Source: CAYLLN01 sp040901775
GTDB lineage: Bacteria; Planctomycetota; Planctomycetia; Pirellulales; Pirellulaceae
Length of the DNA stretch: 6,769 nt
Assembly: GCA_040901775.1 (NCBI GenBank)
Contig: JBBDYF010000064.1
Coordinates: 1 to 6,769, forward strand
Direction of reading: 5' to 3'
Made by a program: the position numbers and the translations under genes. The notes below the pieces were generated by a model. It saw only the letters and a list, made by a program, of their open reading frames with translations. It was not told where the DNA came from and ran no database searches. Shown piece by piece: positions 1 to 4,295 of this stretch. Every line of letters begins with the position of its first letter. Positions within the stretch are counted from its first letter, which is position 1.

Positions 1-34
1 ACCCCCCCATTGTTAACACAAACCATCACGCCGC

Positions 35-73
35 GCAAAGTGCGAGTTGCACCCTATCGCAATTCTACTTTGC
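35..73. repeat. Imperfect inverted repeat (dyad) near the left edge
   Basis: The arms GCAAAGT (35-41) and ACTTTGC (67-73) are exact reverse complements. An inner pair, TTGC (47-50) and GCAA (59-62), is also complementary and leaves an eight-base loop. The structure is therefore a hairpin with an internal bulge. No T-run follows on either strand, so it does not look like a canonical intrinsic terminator. It lies about 70 bases beyond the stop of the small minus-strand gene at 144-293. It could be an operator, a transcript-end structure for that gene or for a gene left of the window, or chance. Nothing else gene-like was seen in 1-143. Confidence 0.3.
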
Positions 74-143
74 ATCGCGGTTGGCGGACGCCGAAACGGC
101 CGGTTATAAAGGAACTGTCGGCGGGCTGGCGGGAAGCTCGCGA

Positions 144-293
144 CTACAGCGGCACTCGATGCGTCAGCAGGCAATACAGGATGCCCAGTAGAACCCCGGT
201 AACCAGCACCGTGCCGCTCCAAAACATCCGGCTGACCCCCAGGAATTCGGCGGATCGGCGTGGGCGCTGCGACTGGTAACGGCTGGTGTTCAT
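144..293 (-). CDS. Putative 49-residue single-pass membrane protein, unrecognised
   Basis: I translated this frame by hand; it is shorter than the usual gene-calling cutoffs. It runs from an ATG (291-293 on the plus strand) to a TAG (144-146) and encodes 49 residues. Residues 1-22 are polar and basic (MNTSRYQSQRPRRSAEFLG and on). Residues 23-43 form one hydrophobic stretch (FWSGTVLVTGVLLGILYCLL) followed by a short tail, THRVPL. This suggests an inner-membrane anchor with its basic end in the cytoplasm by the positive-inside rule. I counted 38 of 49 codons ending in G or C, matching the coding style of the neighbours. No clear Shine-Dalgarno sequence precedes the ATG, as is common in this phylum. 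The gene is divergent from ruvB and shares the 294-517 gap with it. I do not recognise the family and assign no function. A chance ORF in GC-rich DNA remains possible. Confidence 0.45.
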   Translation of the reverse strand: MNTSRYQSQRPRRSAEFLGVSRMFWSGTVLVTGVLLGILYCLLTHRVPL

Positions 294-412
294 AGTGCAA
301 GGCTACGTCGCCGGGGTCTGGCAGGGGCAGATTTTGTCGGATTTATGATTTTTAACGCGATTTCCACTCCGACGCTCCCTCTTACCCCGTCAAGCCGCAT
401 AGGCACTTTGGG

Positions 413-446
413 CCAGGCTCTGCTAGATTCCAGGCTCTGCTAGATT
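413..446. repeat. Perfect 17-bp tandem duplication in the ruvB leader
   Basis: The unit CCAGGCTCTGCTAGATT occurs at 413-429 and again, without a gap or mismatch, at 430-446. It lies 71 bases before the preferred ruvB start (26 before the alternative TTG). Two exact copies indicate a recent duplication by slippage or end-joining, or a site kept in two copies. The unit is not an obvious palindrome; it contains only the short palindrome CTAG. Confidence 0.9.
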
Positions 447-517
447 GAAGTTGAGCTAACAACCGTTCATTATTGGGAACGCCCACCCAGGGCGATCCCA
501 AACCCGTGCGTCTGAAC

Positions 518-1570
518 ATGCCTCGCGAACCGATTCTTTCCGCCGCCGCACAGCCAGAAGAAGATTTCGATCGGGACTTGCGCCCCCAGCGGATCAAAGA
601 CATGGTCGGCCAGCGCGACGTGATCGAGCGGCTGAACATCGTCGTCGATGCGGCCCGCAAACGGGGCGAACCGCTGGGGCACATCCTGTTCGACGGCCCG
701 CCCGGCCTGGGCAAAACGACGTTCGCCACCTGCATTCCCCGCGAGTTGAACGTCCCCTTGGTCACCGCCAGCGGCCCGGGGATCAAAGCGCCGAAGGACT
801 TGATCCCGTACCTGACCAACCTGGAAGAGAGCGCGGTCCTGTTTATCGACGAGATTCACCGCCTGCCCAAGGCGGTCGAAGAGTACCTCTACACGGCGAT
901 GGAAGACTTCCGCCTCGACATCGTGCTCGGCGAAGGGATCAACGCCCGCACGATCAACCTGCGGCTGAAGCGGTTCACCCTGATCGGGGCGACCACGCGG
1001 GCGGGAATGCTCTCGGCTCCCTTGCGCGACCGCTTTACCACGCGCGAGCACCTCGGCTTTTACAGCCTGCCCGAACTGGCCGAAATTGTGCGCCGCAGCG
1101 CCACCAAGCTGAACGTGAAGCTGCACGAAGAAGCGGCAATCGAGATTGCCCGTCGCAGCCGCGACACCCCGCGAATCGCCAACAACCGGCTGCGGTGGGT
1201 TCGCGACTACGCCGAGAGCCAGGCGGGGGGCGACGCGAACCTGGAGGTGGCCCGCGCGGCCCTGGCGATGGCGGAGATCGACGTGCTGGGGCTCGACAAG
1301 CAGGATCGGGCGTATTTGGAGACGATTATCCGGGTGTTTGGCGGCGGCCCGGCCGGAGTCGATGCGATCGCTCACACGATGAACCTGGAGCCGGATACGC
1401 TGTCGGACGAGGTGGAACCGTATCTGCTGCGGAGCGAACTCGTCGTTCGCACGCCGCGGGGGCGGGTGGTCACGGCGAAAGCCTACGAACATTTGAAGCT
1501 TTCGCCTCCCGCCCCACCTTCTGCCACGCCGGAGACCACGGAAGAGCCGTCGCGACGATTGTTTTCCTAG
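518..1570 (+). CDS. ruvB: Holliday junction branch-migration ATPase RuvB
   Basis: RuvB is the AAA+ hexameric motor that, with RuvA, drives branch migration of Holliday junctions during recombination and repair in the cytoplasm. From the ATG at 518 it has 350 residues, close to the usual ~340. Visible motifs are Walker A GPPGLGKTT (60-68), Walker B LFIDEIH (108-114), sensor-1 GATTR (157-161), APLRDRF with the arginine-finger region (167-173), and sensor-2 TPRIANN (217-223). The C-terminal winged helix ends with the DNA-contact loop RTPRGR (311-316). E. coli has an arginine where the second asparagine of TPRIANN lies; as I recall them, planctomycete RuvBs share this asparagine. A Pro/Thr/Glu-rich tail (about 329-350) ends in RRLFS. 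The frame also allows a TTG start at 473. I prefer 518 because MPREPIL resembles related N-termini as I remember them. Neither start has a good Shine-Dalgarno sequence. No ruvA or ruvC is in the window. Confidence 0.97.
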   Translation: MPREPILSAAAQPEEDFDRDLRPQRIKDMVGQRDVIERLNIVVDAARKRGEPLGHILFDGPPGLGKTTFATCIPRELNVPLVTASGPGIKAPKDLIPYLTNLEESAVLFIDEIHRLPKAVEEYLYTAMEDFRLDIVLGEGINARTINLRLKRFTLIGATTRAGMLSAPLRDRFTTREHLGFYSLPELAEIVRRSATKLNVKLHEEAAIEIARRSRDTPRIANNRLRWVRDYAESQAGGDANLEVARAALAMAEIDVLGLDKQDRAYLETIIRVFGGGPAGVDAIAHTMNLEPDTLSDEVEPYLLRSELVVRTPRGRVVTAKAYEHLKLSPPAPPSATPETTEEPSRRLFS

Positions 1571-1638
1571 TTCAAAGCTGCGCGTGCCGCCCGGCGAATC
1601 CGCGGCAGGTCCACCCTCGGCCAAAGCCCCGCGGGAGG

Positions 1639-1644
1639 TATAAT
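1639..1644 (+). promoter_or_regulatory. Consensus -10 box (TATAAT) of a likely nusB promoter
   Basis: A perfect TATAAT lies in the 145-base gap between ruvB and nusB, an otherwise GC-rich stretch. Transcription would start near 1651 and leave a leader of about 65 bases before the nusB ATG. No hexamer close to TTGACA is seen 16-18 bases upstream, so the -35 element is weak or absent. If real, nusB and ftsY have their own promoter instead of depending on ruvB read-through. Confidence 0.45.
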
Positions 1645-1715
1645 TTGCAGTTGGTCGCAGCCAGCCGTGGCCGCCGCCGCTTTCCGTTCGCCGATCCCCC
1701 GTGGGGCTATCCGAT

Positions 1716-2123
1716 ATGACTCGCCGCACCCGTGCCCGCGAAATCGTGTTGCAGGTTTTGTACGAGGACGACTTGAACCCGGAGCGGAGCCCCGAGGTGG
1801 CCGACCAGTTCCTCTGCAACCGTTTGAACAACGAGCAGGAACTGATCGACTTTGCCCGCTTGCTGGTGGCGGGGGTCCGCAAGCACAAGGCCGAGATCGA
1901 CACCTTGCTGGTCGAGCGGGCCGACAACTGGACGCTCGAACGGATGGCGGTCACCGATCGGAACATCCTGCGGCTGGGGGCCTACGAAATGCTGCACGGC
2001 GGCACGCCCGAGCGGGTGGCGATCAACGAAGCGGTCGAACTGGCCAAGCGGTACGGGGCGCGGCAATCGCCCCACTTCGTCAACGGCGTGCTCGACCGGT
2101 TCGTGCATAAAGAGCGGCGGTAG
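1716..2123 (+). CDS. nusB: Transcription antitermination factor NusB
   Basis: NusB pairs with NusE (ribosomal protein S10) and binds boxA RNA. This promotes antitermination, chiefly on rRNA operons, in the cytoplasm. The 135-residue product matches the family length of about 140 and is all-helical in pattern. It begins with the family's RRTRAREIVLQVLYEDDL (3-20), the arginine-rich RNA-contact region. Its second half holds the diagnostic run NWTLERMAVTDRNILRLGAY (71-90), then TPERVAINEAVELAKRYG (97-114) and FVNGVLDRF (121-129). An in-frame GTG at 1701 would add five residues (MGLSD). The ATG at 1716 is chosen because it places the conserved RRxRE motif at the usual position. ftsY follows on the same strand after a 76-base gap filled with repeats. 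Confidence 0.96.
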   Translation: MTRRTRAREIVLQVLYEDDLNPERSPEVADQFLCNRLNNEQELIDFARLLVAGVRKHKAEIDTLLVERADNWTLERMAVTDRNILRLGAYEMLHGGTPERVAINEAVELAKRYGARQSPHFVNGVLDRFVHKERR

Positions 2124-2143
2124 GGTCAGGGGTCAGGGGACAG
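2123..2143. repeat. Three tandem heptamers after nusB
   Basis: GGGTCAG (2123-2129), GGGTCAG (2130-2136) and GGGACAG (2137-2143) stand head to tail, the third differing by one base. The first heptamer starts inside the nusB stop codon (TAG, 2121-2123). Runs of GGTCAGG are, from memory, common between planctomycete genes. This is probably a simple-sequence expansion in the nusB-ftsY gap. Confidence 0.8.
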
Positions 2144-2148
2144 AATGT

Positions 2149-2175
2149 CGGGAGGGCGAGGCTCCCGCCGAGCCG
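2149..2175. repeat. Hairpin-forming intergenic repeat between nusB and ftsY
   Basis: The 27-base stretch can fold in two mutually exclusive ways. CGGGAG (2149-2154) pairs with CTCCCG (2162-2167), or GGCTC (2160-2164) pairs with GAGCC (2170-2174). Read in one frame it encodes GEAPAEP, a string I recognise from spurious ORFs over dispersed repeats in planctomycete genomes (memory, not searched). It ends 12 bases before the ftsY Shine-Dalgarno sequence, so a folded form could affect ftsY translation or mRNA processing. No T-run follows, so it is not a classic terminator. Confidence 0.65.
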
Positions 2176-2187
2176 AGAATTGCAGTC

Positions 2188-2192
2188 AGGAG
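2188..2192 (+). promoter_or_regulatory. Shine-Dalgarno sequence deciding the GTG start of ftsY
   Basis: AGGAG lies seven bases before the GTG at 2200. It is the clearest ribosome-binding site in the window and supports the non-ATG start. The encoded N-terminus, MGVFDLFKK, also matches the FtsY family. Confidence 0.8.
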
Positions 2193-2199
2193 TTAGCCA

Positions 2200-3222
2200 G
2201 TGGGTGTTTTCGATCTGTTCAAGAAGCAGCCGGTGCCCGTCGCGCCGGCGAAGCCCGCCCCAGCACAAACAGCCTCCGCGTCGCCTGCTGAGGAATCTGG
2301 CCCCGGGTTGTTCGGCAAGCTGCGCTCCGCCTTGCAGAAGACGACCGACCTGCTCAACACCGACATTCGCGATCTTTTCAAGCGCGAAGGCCGGCTGGTG
2401 GATGACGATTTTTTGACCGAGCTGTTTGCGATCCTGGTCAAGACCGACATGGGGGCCGGCCCCGCCGCTCGCATTCGCGACCGGATCGGCACCGACTTTC
2501 GAGCCCGCGTCGTGCATCTGAGCGACGTGCTGGCGAGCGTCAAAGACGAGATTCGCAAAATCCTGGCCCAGCCCGAGCAGCCGATCGCCCTGGCCGCCAG
2601 CGGGCCGACGGTCATCCTGATCGTGGGGGTGAACGGATCGGGCAAAACCACCTCGATTGCCAAGCTGACCAGCCTGTTTCGCAGCCAAGGCAAAAAGGTG
2701 GTGCTCGGGGCGGGCGACACCTTCAGGGCCGCGGCCGTGCATCAACTGGGAATCTGGGCCGACCGGCTGGGGGCAGAGATCGTCCAGGGAGCGAACCAAA
2801 GCGATCCGGCGGCGGTCGCTCACAAGGCGGTCGCTCGGGCTCTGGAGACGGGGGCCGAGATTTGCATTATCGACACGGCGGGCCGCTTGCAGACGCAAAC
2901 GAACCTGATGCAGCAACTAGAGAAAATCCACCGGGTGATCGCCAAGCAGATTCCCGCCGCGCCGCACGAGGTGCTGCTGGTGCTGGACGCGACGGCGGGT
3001 CAAAACGCGCTGAGCCAGGCGCAGGGCTTCTCGGCGGCGGCCCAGTGTACCGGCATCGTGCTGGCCAAGCTCGACGGCACGGCCAAGGGGGGCGTGATCA
3101 TTCCGATTCGCGAGAAGTTCGCGATTCCTGTCAAATTCGTCGGCCTGGGCGAGAAGGCGACCGACCTGGCCACGTTCAACGCCGACCAGTTCGTCGATGC
3201 GCTGTTTGCCGGGGCGGCATAG
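2200..3222 (+). CDS. ftsY: Signal recognition particle receptor FtsY
   Basis: FtsY is the membrane-associated receptor GTPase that docks the SRP-ribosome complex (Ffh plus 4.5S RNA) at the Sec translocon. The product is 340 residues. The N-terminus MGVFDLFKK is a short amphipathic membrane-targeting segment, and a Pro/Ala-rich linker (11-33) takes the place of the long acidic domain of E. coli. The N domain (about 35-125) is followed by the G domain: G1 GVNGSGKTT (143-151), DTFRAAA (173-179), G3 DTAGR (225-229), G4 AKLDGTAKGG (289-298) and the closing GLGEKATDLATFNADQF (315-331). The G4 box has Ala where Thr is usual in SRP GTPases. The start is GTG with a good Shine-Dalgarno sequence. The last codons recur as a degraded copy at 3822-3888, beyond the toxin-antitoxin genes, so the 3' end of this gene was involved in a rearrangement. 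Confidence 0.97.
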   Translation: MGVFDLFKKQPVPVAPAKPAPAQTASASPAEESGPGLFGKLRSALQKTTDLLNTDIRDLFKREGRLVDDDFLTELFAILVKTDMGAGPAARIRDRIGTDFRARVVHLSDVLASVKDEIRKILAQPEQPIALAASGPTVILIVGVNGSGKTTSIAKLTSLFRSQGKKVVLGAGDTFRAAAVHQLGIWADRLGAEIVQGANQSDPAAVAHKAVARALETGAEICIIDTAGRLQTQTNLMQQLEKIHRVIAKQIPAAPHEVLLVLDATAGQNALSQAQGFSAAAQCTGIVLAKLDGTAKGGVIIPIREKFAIPVKFVGLGEKATDLATFNADQFVDALFAGAA

Positions 3223-3232
3223 AGCTGGCCGA

Positions 3233-3245
3233 TCGCCTAAGGCGA
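3233..3245. promoter_or_regulatory. Short palindrome before parD, candidate autoregulatory operator
   Basis: TCGCCT and AGGCGA flank a single central A in the 43-base gap between the ftsY stop and the parD-like start. ParD-type ribbon-helix-helix antitoxins usually bind palindromes near their own promoter, so this is a candidate operator. It could instead be a weak hairpin ending ftsY transcripts; no T-run follows. No convincing -10/-35 pair was seen in the gap. Confidence 0.3.
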
Positions 3246-3265
3246 ACCTTGAGAGAGAGGGTCTT

Positions 3266-3508
3266 ATGACCGCATTGACCGTTCAACTTCCCGATTCGGC
3301 TGCCACGTTCGTTCGCCAACAGGCGGCTGCCGAGGGGTTTCACTCCCCCGAAGAGTATCTCGCCTCGCTCGTGTCTCAGGCACAGGAACGACTGGAAGAG
3401 GCGCTGGTCGCTGGTCTCGACAGCGGCCCATCGCGCCCCATGACGAGCGTCGATTGGGACGCTCTCAAACAGCGCGTCAGAGAGCGCGAAGCAACGCGGT
3501 CAACATGA
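3266..3508 (+). CDS. parD: ParD-like antitoxin (type II toxin-antitoxin)
   Basis: This 80-residue protein is the antitoxin half of a ParD/ParE-type pair. It would bind and neutralise the toxin encoded next to it and repress the operon. The N-terminus TALTVQLPDSAATFVRQQAA (2-21) has the beta strand then helices of a ribbon-helix-helix DNA-binding domain, with HSPEEYLASLV (26-36) as the second helix. The C-terminal part, ALVAGLDSGPSRPMTSVDW (46-64), matches the toxin-wrapping segment of this family (GLxSGPS followed by an acidic/aromatic stretch). The ATG at 3266 is preceded by the purine run GAGAGAGAGG ending five bases upstream. The frame is open 69 bases further up into the ftsY end, but that part does not resemble the family. 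The stop overlaps the toxin start (ATGA), implying coupled translation. The gene starts only 43 bases after ftsY, so co-transcription from ftsY is possible. Confidence 0.88.
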   Translation: MTALTVQLPDSAATFVRQQAAAEGFHSPEEYLASLVSQAQERLEEALVAGLDSGPSRPMTSVDWDALKQRVREREATRST

Positions 3509-3810
3509 GCGGCGAGCCATTCATCAAGCCGCAAGTCTATTTGGACTTGGACGAATTGGCGGCTTGGATCCAGCGCGACAGCCCACAAGCGGCGCTTCGC
3601 TTTCTAAACGAGGCGGAAACGACTTTTCAGTCGCTGGCCGACATGCCAGGCAGCGGGTCGCTCTACGCCGTGCGAAATCTGCGTCTTGCCGGACTGCGAT
3701 GTTCTACGGTTCGCGGGTTTCCCAACCACCTGATCTTTTATCTGCCGATACGCAATGGGATCGATGTCGTTCGCGTGCTCCATGGCGCCCGGGACTTGCC
3801 GCGGATATAG
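3505..3810 (+). CDS. parE: ParE-like toxin of the RelE/ParE superfamily
   Basis: This 101-residue protein is the toxin partner of the preceding antitoxin. Characterised ParE toxins inhibit DNA gyrase, while RelE relatives cut mRNA on the ribosome; which target applies here cannot be read from sequence. Family marks are KPQVYLDLDELAAWIQRD (8-25) with the first helices, an AALRFLNEAETTFQSLA stretch (29-45), the MPGSG turn (47-51), and RNLRLAGLR (57-65). The C-terminal strands follow: NHLIFYLPI (74-82) and DVVRVLHGARDL (87-98), which carries the conserved R-x-L-H-x-x-R-D signature. The length is normal and no frameshift is present, so the toxin is probably intact. Its ATG sits inside the antitoxin stop (ATGA overlap). 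Twelve bases after its stop begins a degraded copy of the ftsY 3' end. Confidence 0.9.
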   Translation: MSGEPFIKPQVYLDLDELAAWIQRDSPQAALRFLNEAETTFQSLADMPGSGSLYAVRNLRLAGLRCSTVRGFPNHLIFYLPIRNGIDVVRVLHGARDLPRI

Positions 3811-3821
3811 GAACAAGAGTA

Positions 3822-3888
3822 GGCGAGAAAGTGACCGATCTGGCGACGTTCAACGCCGACCAGTTTGTCGATGCGCGGGGCGGCGTAG
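3822..3888 (+). pseudogene. Degraded second copy of the ftsY 3' end
   Basis: Bases 3822-3875 align without gaps to ftsY bases 3148-3201. I count 49 of 54 identical. Read in the same frame they give GEKVTDLATFNADQFVDA against GEKATDLATFNADQFVDA. Four of the five differences are silent. An 8-bp deletion relative to ftsY follows, then CGGGGCGGCGTAG (3876-3888), which matches the last 13 bases of ftsY with one mismatch. There is no start codon, no ribosome-binding site and no upstream ftsY domain, so this is a relic and not a gene. Together with the true ftsY end it brackets the ParD/ParE pair. Confidence 0.85.
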
Positions 3889-3921
3889 AATCAGCCCGTT
3901 GTTTGCCCGGCGGAGTAGAAT
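3881..3921. repeat. Imperfect repeated tail behind the ftsY relic, with two TAGAAT boxes
   Basis: CGGCGTAGAAT (3881-3891) recurs as CGGAGTAGAAT (3911-3921), one mismatch at a 30-base offset. The second copy is preceded by GTTTGCCCGG (3901-3910), which itself resembles the GTTTGCCGGG of the ftsY end, so the ftsY tail seems to be present one and a half times here. Each copy contains TAGAAT (3886-3891 and 3916-3921), five of six matches to a -10 box. These could serve as promoter for the antitoxin at 3966, although no good -35 box is seen. Confidence 0.5.
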
Positions 3922-3965
3922 AGAGTCGTGCGAGCGATAGACGCCTTCAACCGCGGGAATTGACC

Positions 3966-4259
3966 ATGACGACGATCTCACTTCAAGAGGCACAAGCCAA
4001 CCTCTCCGACCTGGTTCACCGCCTGACTCCCGGCGAGGAAGTGGTCATTCTTGAGAACGACCAACCCGTCGCGCGGCTCGTTCGGCCGGCAACACCGCCC
4101 ACGATTCGAAAGGTCCGGCAACCGGGGACGCTGCGCGGGTCGGTGCTGTACATGGCACCCGATTTTGACGCTCCCCTGGAGGACTTTCGGGAGTATATGG
4201 AAGGTGTTAGCAGTTCCGCGCACGGGCAAGGCGAGCGGGAGGCGTCAGCCTCCCGATAG
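3966..4259 (+). CDS. Orphan Phd/YefM-family antitoxin with a repeat-derived tail
   Basis: This 97-residue protein has the Phd/YefM antitoxin fold: ISLQEAQANLSDLVHRLTPG (4-23), EEVVILENDQPVARLVRP (24-41), then a toxin-binding tail ending in APDFDAPLEDFREYME (64-79). That tail type normally accompanies a PIN-domain (VapC-like) ribonuclease encoded directly downstream. Here no toxin follows: only 36 bases separate its stop from a convergent gene. Residues 80-97 (GVSSSAHGQG then EREASASR) extend past the usual family end, and the last part is encoded by the hairpin at 4236-4255. This suggests the original 3' end and the toxin gene were lost and replaced by repeat sequence. The ATG at 3966 is chosen over an in-frame TTG at 3960, which adds two residues. 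The protein may be a solitary regulator, an antidote to a toxin elsewhere, or a decaying relic. Confidence 0.85.
   Translation: MTTISLQEAQANLSDLVHRLTPGEEVVILENDQPVARLVRPATPPTIRKVRQPGTLRGSVLYMAPDFDAPLEDFREYMEGVSSSAHGQGEREASASR
4236..4255. repeat. Perfect 8-bp-stem hairpin repeat ending the antitoxin gene
   Basis: CGGGAGGC (4236-4243) and GCCTCCCG (4248-4255) pair perfectly around the loop GTCA. The hairpin lies inside the last codons of the Phd-type antitoxin, just before its TAG (4257-4259) and between two convergent genes. It may act as a bidirectional transcript-end structure although no T-run follows. It shares the CGGGAGG core with the repeat at 2149-2175, so both probably belong to the same class of dispersed planctomycete intergenic repeats (family membership is inferred). 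Confidence 0.7.
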
Positions 4260-4295
4260 GGTCGATTCCTCACGAGAGCTGCGCCACCGCGGTGC

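Noticed and set aside
90..100. Hairpin GCCG-AAA-CGGC as terminator of the small minus-strand gene
   Set aside because: The stem is only four bases and no T-run follows on the minus strand.
81..110. Plus-strand promoter TTGGCG / TATAAA
   Set aside because: The spacing of 18 is acceptable, but nothing on the plus strand downstream looks coding before ruvB, 400 bases away. Too weak to call.
13..300. 95-codon minus-strand frame from a TTG at 300
   Set aside because: It is Arg/Pro-rich with no domain. The overlapping 49-codon frame from the ATG at 293 has the more protein-like pattern of a basic head and one membrane helix.
470..1966. Long minus-strand open frame (498 codons) opposite ruvB and nusB
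   Set aside because: It lies antisense to two clear housekeeping genes, is rich in Arg/Gly/Gln as expected of a GC-rich shadow frame, and shows no domain I recognise.
4285..4294. Ten-base palindrome CACCGCGGTG at the SIMPL gene end
   Set aside because: It is short, GC-rich and overlaps coding sequence, with no repeated partner in the window. It is likely to be chance.
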